From positions 1 through 64,000 of the forward strand of contig NZ_JACHHX010000004.1 of assembly GCF_014202935.1 (NCBI RefSeq): 64,000 nucleotides of DNA. The letters are read 5' to 3'. This document shows, piece by piece, positions 1 to 8,500 of the stretch; positions within the stretch are counted from its first letter, which is position 1, and each line of letters starts with the position of its first letter. A model generated the notes under the pieces. The model saw only the letters and a program-made list of their open reading frames with translations. It was not told where the DNA came from and ran no database searches. Source of the DNA: Rehaibacterium terrae. Lineage in GTDB: Bacteria > Pseudomonadota > Gammaproteobacteria > Xanthomonadales > Xanthomonadaceae. Both the position numbers and the translations under genes were made by a program.

Positions 1-148
1 GGCAACGACGGTGTGATTTTCCGGGGATTCGCGCAGTCGTCCAAGGGGGGCCAAGCCAAGCCCGCTGCGGAGTTCGTGCATTTTGCAGGGCCGACAGGGT
101 AGCCACCATGCCGATGGCAAGTGTGCCGAAGATTACAATGCTTCTCAT
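1..148 (-). CDS. Partial ORF with a signal-peptide-like start (uncertain)
   Basis: An ATG at 148 opens a reading frame that stays open to the window edge (at least 49 codons). It begins MRSIVIFGTLAIGMVATLSA, which looks like a short secretion signal or membrane anchor, and is followed by an Arg/Pro-rich stretch that I do not recognise. No clear Shine-Dalgarno site precedes it. The plus strand is also open from base 1 to a stop at 100-102 and could instead be the tail of a gene entering from the left. I cannot decide between them, so treat this as an edge ORF of unknown function. Confidence 0.25.
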   Translation of the reverse strand, partial: MRSIVIFGTLAIGMVATLSALQNARTPQRAWLGPPWTTARIPGKSHRRC

Positions 149-459
149 CTTGGAGAACCGCCTCGTTGAGTTTTAGTGTCGTTTTTCTGACTCGCGGGGC
201 TGTCGGCCATGCCTGTGCTCGAGCCATCCGGCGCCTGATGCCCGGTTGGCGGCATCCCTGCCCGATGATGAGGGTCTTTCGCTACTGCTTGAGTCGCCCT
301 CATGGGGCCCACGGTCCACTATTATCAGGCGTTCAATGTTGATGCGGTGTAAACGGCAACCGTCCATCGTCCATCCTGCTACGATTCCGACACGTCCTCC
401 GCCCCCCGATTGCCTCGAACACGCTTCTGCGGGGCCTGCCCCCAAGGGGAGAGTCCGAG
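149..459. other. Spacer without recognisable gene
   Basis: I see no coding frame here with family similarity. The stretch ends with a purine-rich GGGGAGAG motif that serves as ribosome binding site for the transposase fragment starting at 460. Base composition is more mixed (more A and T) than in the housekeeping block, in keeping with an accessory region. Confidence 0.4.
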
Positions 460-573
460 ATGAAGCACAAGAAGATCGAGTTGGTGAAGGAGCGCGGCCG
501 CTGGTCGGCGAGGCCCAGGCGTGATGCGCTGCTGAGGCTGCTGCGCGGCGAGGACCCGGCCACGGTGTCGCGG
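460..573 (+). pseudogene. N-terminal fragment of a helix-turn-helix transposase
   Basis: The reading frame starts with ATG after AGGGGAGAG. Its first 38 or so residues (including RWSARPRRDALLRLLRGED and PATVSR) resemble the N-terminal helix-turn-helix of IS3-type orfA or related transposase proteins, where the motif usually continues as SRELGV. Here the match stops at SR and runs directly into the GAGAACGAG repeat array, so the rest of the gene is missing. The frame continues to 864 only as low-complexity Arg/Glu/Gly repeats, which are not real protein. I interpret it as an IS gene truncated by the repeat array; family assignment is from memory of the motif and is tentative. Confidence 0.4.
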
Positions 574-1034
574 GGGAGAACGAGCGAGAACGAGGACACC
601 AGCGAGAACGACCAGCGAGAACGAGGACGAGAACGAGGAAGGACGAGAACGAGAGGACGAGAACGAGGGACGAGAACGAGGGGACGAGAACGAGGACACC
701 CAAGGAGAACGAGGACACCCAGGAGAACGAGGACACCCAAGATTCGTGCTGCCATGACAACGGTCGCCGGAGTTGGCTGCCTTCGCAGCGCTCGCAAGAC
801 CTGCCGGGTGAGTATGCTTGGCGAATCTGCGGCCAGGTCCAGGAACGGCGGCCGTCTCGCCTGATTCTAGAAAGGGAGGCGCGTGACCGCCTTCGGCTGC
901 GCGTCGATCGGGGCGAGAACGAGGAGAACGAGGACACCCAAGATTCGATTAACGAGATTAAAGCGAGAACGAGGACACCCAAGATTCGCGAGCGCGAGCG
1001 GGGGGGGGGGAGAACGAGGACACCCAAGATTCGT
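573..1034. repeat. Array of GAGAACGAGGACACCC repeats beside the RAYT gene
   Basis: The core AGAACGA occurs about 15 times in this interval. Between 573 and 722 the copies are packed at irregular spacing of roughly 10-25 bp with variants such as GAGAACGAGAGG and GAGAACGAGGGG. The complete 24-base unit (GAGAACGAGGACACCC followed by AAGATTCG) appears four times, near 722, 922, 964 and 1010. An 11-base G run (1000-1010) sits just before the last copy. Spacing and unit length are too irregular for CRISPR. The array lies 3' of the RAYT gene, and its core, reverse-complemented, matches the repeats on the gene's other side (2318-2381), which points to REP-type substrate repeats of the RAYT. Confidence 0.75.
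723..911. repeat. Direct repeat copy 1 (189 bp)
   Basis: This segment is repeated almost exactly at 1010-1198 (offset 287 bp) with only about five substitutions. Each copy begins with a repeat unit (GAGAACGAGGACACCCAAG), contains GCCATGACAACGGTCGCCGG, and ends at GCGTCGATCGG. No protein family is evident in either strand. The high identity implies a recent duplication mediated by the flanking repeats or by the transposase. Confidence 0.85.
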
Positions 1035-1198
1035 GCCGCCATGACAACGGTCGCCGGAGTTGGCTGCCTTCGCAGCGCTCGCAAGACCTGCTGGGTGAGT
1101 ATGCTCGGCGAATCTGCGGCCAGGTCCAGGAACGGCGGCCGTCTCGCCTGATTCTAGAAAGGTAGGTGCGTGACCGCCTTCGGCTGCGCGTCGATCGG
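1010..1198. repeat. Direct repeat copy 2 (189 bp)
   Basis: Second copy of the segment at 723-911, adjoining the 3' end of the RAYT gene. Differences from copy 1 include GCCGCC for GCTGCC, CTGGGTG for CCGGGTG and AAAGGTAGGTG for AAAGGGAGGCG. Being next to the transposase gene, this is probably the parental copy, but that direction is inference. Confidence 0.85.
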
Positions 1199-1231
1199 TG
1201 CTCCGTGTGATCGGTGACGGCCCCGATCCTC

Positions 1232-2206
1232 TCAATGCACCCTGGCGCGCTCGAGCTTGCGCATGACGCCGGCCCCCTTGAGCCAGCACTGCCCCAGTTC
1301 TCGCGCCTTGGCCAGCAGGGCCTCGACGGCGCCGACGGCGCGCCAGTAGCGGGTCTCGATGCCGAACACTTGGTCCTGCCACTGGTCGCTGGGTATGCCC
1401 AGGTGCCTCAGCGCCGCCGGCGGACCGCCGACGATGGCCCCGCGCTTGTCGGCCCGGGCGATGCGTCCGGTCCAGTCGGTTAGCGCCAGGTACTCGGGTA
1501 GCGTCAGCGGCAAGCCTTCGGCCTTCACGCGTCCGGCGACCGGCAGCAGGGGCTGGTCGGCTTCGATGTCGCCGCAAATCAGGCGTTTGACCACCGAGGT
1601 GTATTCGGATGCCTCCAGACTCGGCGCAATGCCCGCCCGGATTGGATTGAGATCGACATAGGCCATGCAGGCCAGCACGGCCTGATCGTCGAGCAGGGCC
1701 TGGCACTTGAAGCGTCCCTCCCAGAAGCGCCCGGTGCAGCCGTCCTCGCGGTTGGCCCGGCGTGCGATGGGTTCGTTCAGGCAGCGCATGAACCAGGACA
1801 CCGAGCCCAGGCGCTCGCGCAGCTCGGCAATGCGTTCGGGGTTGCCGGCGAGCATCTCGGCACGCAGCCGGGTGGCTTCCTCGTTCACCTGATCGCCCTC
1901 GCGCACCGGGAATAGGCGAGTCCAGCGTTCGGCGACCTCCTCGGCCGACCAGGCATGCGCCACGCCGGGATCGGCATACAGCACCACGTGCAGATGGTTG
2001 CTCATCACGGCGTAGGCGTAGAGGCCGACGGCGAAGCACTTGGCCAGTTCCAGCAGGCGCTCTTCCACCCAGGCCTTGCGGTGCTCGAAGGACTGGCCCG
2101 AGTGGGTGTCGAAGCCGCAGAGGAAGGCGCGGCGGACGCAGCGCGAGACGCAGTGGTAGAAGCCTGCGGTGGCGGGATCGACGATGTGGCGGCGCGGCTG
2201 GGTCAT
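1232..2206 (-). CDS. REP-associated tyrosine transposase (RAYT)
   Basis: A 324-residue protein of the Y1/HUH (IS200-like) superfamily. The N-terminal half carries the HUH motif within AVMSNHLHVVLYADP (His-x-His metal ligands), and the later MAYVDLNPIRAG segment is the block expected to hold the catalytic tyrosine. The segment GCTGRFWEGRFKCQ is also typical of RAYTs. These enzymes nick and join single-stranded DNA at REP palindromes rather than moving a classic IS with terminal inverted repeats. The gene is intact and is bracketed by repeats with a shared core in opposite orientations (573-1034 and 2318-2381), as expected for a RAYT with its own repeat family. A perfect hairpin lies just upstream (2262-2281). 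No strong Shine-Dalgarno site is visible, so expression may be low. Confidence 0.88.
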   Translation of the reverse strand: MTQPRRHIVDPATAGFYHCVSRCVRRAFLCGFDTHSGQSFEHRKAWVEERLLELAKCFAVGLYAYAVMSNHLHVVLYADPGVAHAWSAEEVAERWTRLFPVREGDQVNEEATRLRAEMLAGNPERIAELRERLGSVSWFMRCLNEPIARRANREDGCTGRFWEGRFKCQALLDDQAVLACMAYVDLNPIRAGIAPSLEASEYTSVVKRLICGDIEADQPLLPVAGRVKAEGLPLTLPEYLALTDWTGRIARADKRGAIVGGPPAALRHLGIPSDQWQDQVFGIETRYWRAVGAVEALLAKARELGQCWLKGAGVMRKLERARVH

Positions 2207-2261
2207 GCGCGCAGTCTGGCGCGCGCGGCTTGGGCTGTCAGTCGGTCTGGCTTGACGGATC

Positions 2262-2281
2262 GTGTAGGAAACGGCCTACAC
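2262..2281. repeat. Perfect inverted repeat upstream of the RAYT gene
   Basis: GTGTAGG and CCTACAC form a 7-bp perfect stem around the loop AAACGG, about 55 bp upstream of the RAYT start. It contains GTAG, the tetranucleotide that heads many REP elements recognised by RAYT enzymes. It may be a recognition or autoregulatory site; that role is inference. Confidence 0.6.
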
Positions 2282-2317
2282 GGCCGGAAGGGCGGGACTG
2301 GGGACGGCGCCGCCGTA

Positions 2318-2381
2318 AAGATCATCGGTGTCCTGGAACACCTTGGAACACCCCCTAGATCATGGGTGTCCTGGAACACCT
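2318..2381. repeat. Pair of palindromic repeats on the 5' side of the RAYT
   Basis: GATCAT-C/G-GGTGTCCTGGAACACC occurs twice (about 2320-2342 and 2359-2381), with a third partial TTGGAACACC between them. The GGTGT...ACACC arms can pair with one mismatch. The core ATCATGGGTGTCCT equals, apart from one base, the reverse complement of the left-hand AGGACACCCAAGAT core, so the transposase gene is flanked by related repeats in opposite orientation. Confidence 0.75.
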
Positions 2382-2387
2382 CCGACC

Positions 2388-2696
2388 TGGGAACAACCCA
2401 CGGTCGAGGCGGCGCGGGCTCACGTGCAGGCGTGGCTGAACCATGTCAGCGACCACCTGCCGGGCCCGATGCTCGATTTCGCGCTGCTGGTCAAGGAGAA
2501 GCTCGAACCGATCATCCGCTATTGCCGGCACCCGATCACCAACGGCAAGGCCGAAGGCATCAACAGCCTGCTCATGGCGATCCAGCGCAGTGCCCGCGGC
2601 TTCCGCAGCCACGCCAGCTTCCGTATCGCCGCGCTGTTCCACTGTGGCGGGCTCGACCTCTACCCGGCAAATACCAATGCGCTAGTCAAGGCCTGA
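2388..2696 (+). pseudogene. C-terminal remnant of an ISL3-family transposase
   Basis: About 102 codons encode the end of a DDE transposase: RHPITNGKAEGINSLLMAIQ followed by SARGFRSHASFRIAALF and CGGLDLYPA. The ITN-x-x-AEG-x-NS block, with its catalytic Glu, and the final CGGLDLYP are characteristic of the ISL3 (IS204/IS1001/IS1165) family. The N-terminal three quarters are missing, and the homology begins a few bases after the palindromic repeat at 2359-2381. The start codons available upstream lie in the repeats and are not genuine, so this is a dead fragment. Confidence 0.75.
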
Positions 2697-2967
2697 TGGC
2701 CACGGAGAACCCGGAAGAACCCATTGAGCTTAAGAGAACTATTCACTTGTGGCCGTGTTGGGTGGGGCAACAAGACGCTTCATGTGCGGCCTAACTACGA
2801 TTCGACGTCAATGTGGGGTGTAATCCGGGTGCCTATCCCGGGAGGGCGGGGTGTTGCCGGGTAGAAAATTCCCTGCACGAATCAACGCTGTCGCGTCGAT
2901 GCGGGTGCCTGATCCGGGTGTCTGAATTCGCCATGGTTTCCCCAGCCATGGAGTCGGTGCTGGAACG
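2697..2967. other. Spacer with degenerate CCGGGTGYCT units
   Basis: I see no gene here. Three similar short units (ATCCGGGTGCCTATCC near 2822, ATGCGGGTGCCTGATCC near 2898, ATCCGGGTGTCTGAAT near 2912) suggest decayed repeats. The region separates the mobile-element remnants from the 3' end of tilS; no terminator with a T tract is visible. Confidence 0.4.
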
Positions 2968-4473
2968 CTACAAGGAGTCGGGCGGGTCGGCAACCGGGGG
3001 TGGGCGGCGGCGATGCCGATGCGGTTGCGGTTGCTCGACGCGGTGTGCGCAAGCGGTGCCGCAAGGCGGTTGTGTCCAGGTTTTCGCGCTGCGCCGCCAT
3101 TGCAGGCGCAGGCCGTTGTCGCGCAGCCAGGTGGCGAGGCGGGTGGAGACGGCGAGGTCGCCGGCGGCCAGCAGTTCGCCGTCGGGCGCGAACAGCAGCG
3201 GCAGGCGCTCGCGCTCCCAGGGCGGGACGCCGAGATCCTGCAGGACGTGCTTGAGCGCGTGCGAGTGGTCGCGGCCGGGCAGCAGGATGCGCTCGCCGCC
3301 GCGGCGGCTGCGTACTGTCACCGGCATATCGAATCCGGTGCTCTTCGTGGGAGCGGATTCAGTCGCGACCGGGTCGCTTGCGAATGCTCCGGTCACGGCT
3401 GAAGCCGCGCCTGCCTGTGCATTGCAGTCCAGACGCAGCATGTCGCCGGTGGGCAGGGCCATCGGTGTGCGTCCATCCCACTCGACGATGAAGTCGTCCG
3501 GCAATGGCGCCACACACCATCCGGCGTGCAACAGCCCACGCCAGCGCCGGATCGTCGCGCCGGACCAGGTGAATGCGGCTTCGGCGTCGGCGCGGGCCGG
3601 GAGCAATTCGTGCTCGATGCTGTCGATGGCCTGGCCGGGCAGCGGCGGCAGGCCGAGTTCGCTGATCCAGCGTCGCAGCACACGCGCGCGGCGTGCTGTG
3701 GGTAGCGCGAGCAGCGCATCGGTGTGCAGCACCTGCGGGTCGGCCGTCTGCACCCGGGCGAGGCAGCGGGCGTCCTCGCTGTCGAGCAGATCGACGGTTT
3801 CGGCGCAGAGTCTGGCGCTGCGGGCCAGCGCGGCCCCGGCCTGTGGCCAGCGCTGGCGCAGTAGCGGCATCAGTTCGTTGCGCAGCCAACTGCGGTCGTG
3901 GCGCGGGTCGCGGTTGGCGGGGTCGTCGATGGCGTCCAGCGAATGCGCGGCCAGGTAGTCGCGCAGTGTGTCGCGCGGCAGGTCCAGCAGCGGCCGCCAC
4001 AGCCAGCCGGGGCCGAAACGGCGCCACGGCCGCATCGCCGCCAGTCCGTCCGGACCGGAGGCGCGCAGGGCGCGCAGCAGAAAGGTTTCGGCCTGGTCGT
4101 CGCGGTGATGGGCCATGACGAGGATCTCGTCCGGCCGCATCGCCGCGGCCAGTGCCGCATGGCGCGCGGCGCGGGCGGCGGCTTCCAGGCCGTCGCCGCT
4201 GTCGCGCGCCACCGCGACGTGCAGGATGTCGCAGGGCACATCCCATCCGGCGCACAACGCGAGGCAGTGCCGGGCCCAGGCCGGCGAATCCGGATGCAGG
4301 CCGTGATCGACGTGCAATGCGCGCAGGCCGCGCTGGCGCGCGGCCGGCAGCCGTGCCAGCGCGTGCAGCAGGGCGAGCGAATCGGGGCCGCCGCTGAAGG
4401 CCACGCACAGCGCGCCGGCGGGTGTGGCGGCGAGCGCATCGGCAAGGTGCTGCGGGAGCGGCGGGACGGGCAT
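2968..4473 (-). CDS. tilS: tRNA(Ile)-lysidine synthase
   Basis: TilS modifies C34 of the minor tRNA-Ile(CAU) to lysidine with ATP and lysine, switching its decoding from AUG to AUA. The N-terminal PP-loop is clear (SGGPDS at residues 27-32), with the downstream HHRDDQAETFLLR motif. The C-terminal tRNA-binding part follows. Two oddities explain the length of 501 residues, which is long for the family. First, a Gly/Ala/Ser/Thr-rich segment of about 27 residues, encoded by roughly 3335-3415, interrupts the C-terminal domain and corresponds to a REP-like palindrome. Second, the last 35 or so residues after LRLQWRRS are His/Pro/Arg-rich and look like read-through into spacer DNA. The gene is last in the accA-side operon, 38 bp after accA. 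Confidence 0.93.
   Translation of the reverse strand: MPVPPLPQHLADALAATPAGALCVAFSGGPDSLALLHALARLPAARQRGLRALHVDHGLHPDSPAWARHCLALCAGWDVPCDILHVAVARDSGDGLEAAARAARHAALAAAMRPDEILVMAHHRDDQAETFLLRALRASGPDGLAAMRPWRRFGPGWLWRPLLDLPRDTLRDYLAAHSLDAIDDPANRDPRHDRSWLRNELMPLLRQRWPQAGAALARSARLCAETVDLLDSEDARCLARVQTADPQVLHTDALLALPTARRARVLRRWISELGLPPLPGQAIDSIEHELLPARADAEAAFTWSGATIRRWRGLLHAGWCVAPLPDDFIVEWDGRTPMALPTGDMLRLDCNAQAGAASAVTGAFASDPVATESAPTKSTGFDMPVTVRSRRGGERILLPGRDHSHALKHVLQDLGVPPWERERLPLLFAPDGELLAAGDLAVSTRLATWLRDNGLRLQWRRSAKTWTQPPCGTACAHRVEQPQPHRHRRRPPPVADPPDSL
3346..3414. repeat. REP-like palindromic element inside tilS
   Basis: The element begins GTGGGAGCGGATTCAGTCGC and ends with GGTCACGGCTGAAGCCGCGC, two imperfect inverted arms around an 18-base centre. 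The first arm is the widespread pseudomonad/xanthomonad REP type (TGTGGGAGCGGCTTCAGCCG and close variants). A related two-armed copy lies at 25029-25106 and a single arm at 35221-35244. Within tilS it is translated in-frame without stop codons. Confidence 0.75.
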
Positions 4474-4511
4474 CCCGCGATGCTAGCGGATCGGGCCGCC
4501 GCTGCGCCGGC

Positions 4512-5471
4512 TCAGGCCGATTCGTAAGCGCCGTAGCCGCGCAGGCGCTGGTAGCGGCGTTCGAGCAGCTCGTCGACGGGGACGTTCTGCAGCGCGTCCA
4601 GGTTCCTCAGCAGCGCGGCCTTGAGCCGCGTGGCCATCTCCTGCGGGTCGCGGTGGGCGCCGCCGAGCGGTTCGCGGATCACTTCGTCGATCAGGCCGAG
4701 TTCGAGCAGCCGTGGGGCGGTCAGGCCCAGGGCCTCGGCGGCGTCCTTGGCTTTGTCGGCCGACTTCCACAGGATCGAGGCGCAGCCTTCCGGCGAGATC
4801 ACCGAGTAGGTGCTGTATTCGAGCATCAGGGTGCGGTCGCCGACGCCGATGGCGAGCGCGCCGCCGGAGCCGCCCTCGCCGATCACGGTGCAGACGATCG
4901 GGGTCTTGAGCTCGGCCATTTCGAGCAGGTTGCGGGCGATGGCCTCGGACTGGCCGCGCTCCTCGGCGCCGACGCCAGGGTAGGCGCCGGGGGTGTCGAT
5001 GAAGGTCAGCAGCGGCAGGCCGAAACGCTCGGCCATCTTCATCAGCCGCAGCGCCTTGCGGTAGCCCTCCGGTCGCGGCATGCCGAAGTTGCGGCGGATC
5101 TTGGCCTTGGTGTCGCGGCCCTTCTGGTGGCCGATGATCATCACCGGGCGGCCGTCGATGCGGCCGATGCCGCCGACGATGGCGGGATCGTCGGCGTAGG
5201 CGCGGTCGCCGGCCAGCTCGTGGAACTCGTCGCAGATCAGCCGGATGTAGTCGTTGGTGTAGGGTCGGGCCGGATGGCGGGCGAGCTGGGAGATCTGCCA
5301 CGGCGTCAGATTGCGGAAGATTTCCGCAGTGCGCGCCTTGAGCTTTTCCTGCAGGCGCTGGATCTCGTCCTCGATGTTGACCGCCGGGCCATGGCTGGCA
5401 TGGCGCAGTTCCTGGATTTTGGCTTCCAGTTCGGCGATGGGTTGTTCGAAATCGAGGAAATTCGGATTCAT
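4512..5471 (-). CDS. accA: Acetyl-CoA carboxylase carboxyltransferase subunit alpha
   Basis: With AccD this subunit forms the carboxyltransferase that moves CO2 from carboxybiotin to acetyl-CoA, giving malonyl-CoA for fatty acid synthesis. The 319-residue length is standard. The N-terminal helix ([19 protein letters not shown]) and the Gly-rich oxyanion segment ([16 protein letters not shown], then [14 protein letters not shown]) are intact. It lies 82 bp downstream of dnaE, the usual arrangement in gammaproteobacteria. Confidence 0.97.
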   Translation of the reverse strand: MNPNFLDFEQPIAELEAKIQELRHASHGPAVNIEDEIQRLQEKLKARTAEIFRNLTPWQISQLARHPARPYTNDYIRLICDEFHELAGDRAYADDPAIVGGIGRIDGRPVMIIGHQKGRDTKAKIRRNFGMPRPEGYRKALRLMKMAERFGLPLLTFIDTPGAYPGVGAEERGQSEAIARNLLEMAELKTPIVCTVIGEGGSGGALAIGVGDRTLMLEYSTYSVISPEGCASILWKSADKAKDAAEALGLTAPRLLELGLIDEVIREPLGGAHRDPQEMATRLKAALLRNLDALQNVPVDELLERRYQRLRGYGAYESA

Positions 5472-5553
5472 GCGGGCAGGATACCGGCCGCCGGAAGAGG
5501 GCGGGAGTATAGCGGGGCTAGAGTGGCGACTCTAGAACACGAGGTGTGGATGC

Positions 5554-8500
5554 TCAGCTGCCAGGGCGCCCCAGCACCAGCCGTACGCGACTGACGCCGG
5601 GCAGGGCGCGCAGGACGCCGAGCAGCTCGGGGTCGGCGCGCACCGCGCTGTGGCCGTTGAGGTCGAGCGCGCCGCGCGCCTTGGGGGTGATCAGTTCCAG
5701 CCGCAGCGGGGTGCGGCCGGGGCGGTATTCGGCCAGCAGGCGCTCGAGACGGCCCAGGCCCGGATCCTCGCGCAGGTCGACCGTCAGCGCCAGGCCGCGG
5801 CCGTGCTCGGCGCACAGTTGGCGGAAGTCCCAGCACTGCTTGACCCGCAGCGAGAAGCCCCCGCTGAACTCGTCCTCGCGCAGGCCGCCCTCGATCACCA
5901 GGATGGCGTCGCGGGTCAGCAGCGGGGCGAAGTCGGTGAAGGCGTCGCCGAAGAAGGCGCATTCGAGCCGGCCGTGGCCGTCCTCGATCTGCACGAAGGC
6001 CTGTGTCTCGCCGCGCTTGCGCACGCCGGCGACCATGCCGGCCACGGTCACCTGCACTTCGTCGCGGTAGCCGCGCCGCTCGCCGTTGCCGCCGCGTCGC
6101 TCGGCCCAGACCCGGTCGAGGTCGCCGAGCGTGCAGCCGGTGAGCGAGAGCAGCTCGTTGCGGCAGGGGTCGAGCGGGTGGCCGCTGAGGTAGTGGCCAA
6201 GCGTCTCGCGCTCGCCGTCGAGGCGGCGCTTGAGCGGCCATTCGTCGGTCTCGGGCAGTTCGATGTGGATCTCGGGCGCGTCGGCGTCGCCGAACAGCGA
6301 CACCTGGCCGGCCTCGCGCTCGCGGGCGAGCTGCTCGGTGGCGCGGAGTACCTCGGGCAATTGCAGCATCAGCGAGGCACGGTTGCGGCCGAGCGCGTCG
6401 AGTGCGCCGGCGTGGATCAGCGCTTCGAGCACGCGGCGGTTGAGCTTGCTGGAGTCCACGCGCTTGCAGAAGTCCAGCAGGTCGCGATACGGGCCGCCGC
6501 GCCGGCGCTCCTCGACGATCGCTTCGCAGGCGCCGCGGCCCACGCCCTTGATCGCGCCCAGGCCGTAGCGCACCACCTTCGGCTCGACCGCTTCGAACAT
6601 GTAGGCCGAGGCGTTGACGTCCGGTGGCAGCACGGCGATGCCGAGCGCGCGCGTCTCGGCGAGGAAGTTGACCACCTTGTCGGTGTTGTCCATGTCCGAC
6701 GATGCGGTCGCGGCCATGAACTCGGCGGGGTAGTGGGTCTTGAGCCAGGCGGTCTGGTAGGCGACCAGTGCGTAGGCGGCCGAGTGCGACTTGTTGAAGC
6801 CGTACTCGGCGAACTTCTCCATCAGGTCGAAGATGCCGGTGGCGACGGCCGCGTCGATGCCGCGCTCGGCACAGCCGGCTTCGAACTTGGCGCGCTCCTT
6901 GGCCATCTCCTCGGGCTTTTTCTTGCCCATGGCGCGGCGCAGCAGGTCGGCGCCGCCCAAGCTGTAGCCGGCCAGCACCTGCGCGATCTGCATCACCTGT
7001 TCCTGGTAGACGATGACGCCGTAGGTCGGCGCCAGTACCGGCTCCAGCAGGGGGTGCGGGTAGGTGACTTCGGCGATGCCGTGCTTGCGGTCGACCCAGT
7101 CGCGGTCCATCCCCGAGCCCAGTGGGCCGGGGCGGAACAGCGCGGCCAGCGCGATGATGTCCTCGAAGCGGTCGGGCCTGGCGCGCTTGAGCAGCTCGCG
7201 CATGCCGCGCGACTCGAACTGGAACACCGCGACGGTGTCGCCACGGGCGAACAGCTCGTAGGTCGCGGGGTCATCCAGCGGCAGCGCGGCGATGTCGAGC
7301 GGTTTGGCGCCTTCCCGCGCGCGGCGCGCGTTGATCGCCTTCACCGCCCAGTCGATGATCGTGAGCGTGCGCAGGCCGAGGAAGTCGAACTTCACCAGGC
7401 CGACCGCCTCGATGTCGTCCTTGTCGAACTGGGTGACCGGGTTGCGCCCACGGGTGCCGTCGCCGGCGTGTTCGGCGAACAGCGGGGCGAAGTCGGTCAG
7501 CGCGGCCGGCGCGATCACCACGCCGCCGGCGTGCTTGCCGGCGTTGCGGGTGAGGTCCTCCAGCTTGAGCGCCAGGTCGATGAGGTCGCGCACGTCCTCT
7601 TCGTCGTTGTAGCGCTGGATCAGCTCGGGCGAGGCCAGCTCCTGGTTCTTCGCCGCCGCCTCGGTGCGGCCGAGCGCGTCCTCCAGGCTGATGCCGAGCG
7701 TGTTCGGGATCAGCTTGGCGATGCCGTCGACGAAGCCGTAGGGGTGGCCGAGCACGCGGCCGCAGTCGCGCACCACGGCCTTGGCCGCCATGGTGCCGTA
7801 GGTGATGATCTGGCTGACCTTGTCGCGGCCGTACTTGCGGGCGACGTAGTCGATCACCTCGTCGCGGCGGTCCATGCAGAAGTCGATGTCGAAGTCCGGC
7901 ATCGACACGCGCTCGGGGTTCAGGAAGCGCTCGAACAGCAGGTCGTAGGGGATCGGGTCGAGGTCGGTGATGCCCAGCGCCCAGGCGACCAGACTGCCGG
8001 CGCCGGAGCCGCGGCCGGGGCCGACCGGGATGCCGTTGTCCTTGGCCCAGTTGATGAAGTCGGCAACGATCAGGAAGTAGCCGGGAAAGCCCATCTTCAC
8101 GATCACGTCCAGCTCGGTGTCGAGCCGGCGTGCGTAGTCTTCGCGGCTGTGGCCGGGCGCGAGCGGGTGCTTTTCCAGCCGCGCGGCCAGGCCCTGATGT
8201 GCCTGCGTACGGATCCAGCTGTCGAGGGTGTGGCCTTCGGGCACCGGGAAGTCGGGCAGATAGTAGGTGCCCAGCTTGAGTTCCAGGTTGCAGCGCTTGG
8301 CCAGCTCGACGGTGTTCTCCAGCGCCTCGGGCAGATCGGCGAACAGCTCGGCCATCTGCTCGGGCGACTTCAGGTACTGCTCGGCGCTGTACTCGCGCGG
8401 GCGCTTGGGATCGTCGAGCACGCGGCCGGTGGCGATGCACACCCGCGCCTCGTGCGCCTCGAAATCGTCGGGTGACAGGAAGCGCACGTCGTTGCTCGCC

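Noticed and set aside
573-1034. Possible CRISPR array
   Set aside because: Units overlap and vary in length, there are no unique spacers of constant size, and no cas genes are nearby. The core matches the repeats on the other side of the RAYT.
173-1084. Overlapping low-complexity ORFs on both strands (Ser/Phe/Val-Leu and Arg/Gly/Glu rich)
   Set aside because: They are translations of the GAGAACGAG repeats in several frames with no domain.
5650-8475. 941-codon plus-strand ORF opposite dnaE
   Set aside because: It mirrors dnaE codons at high GC, has no family similarity and lies wholly inside a certain gene.
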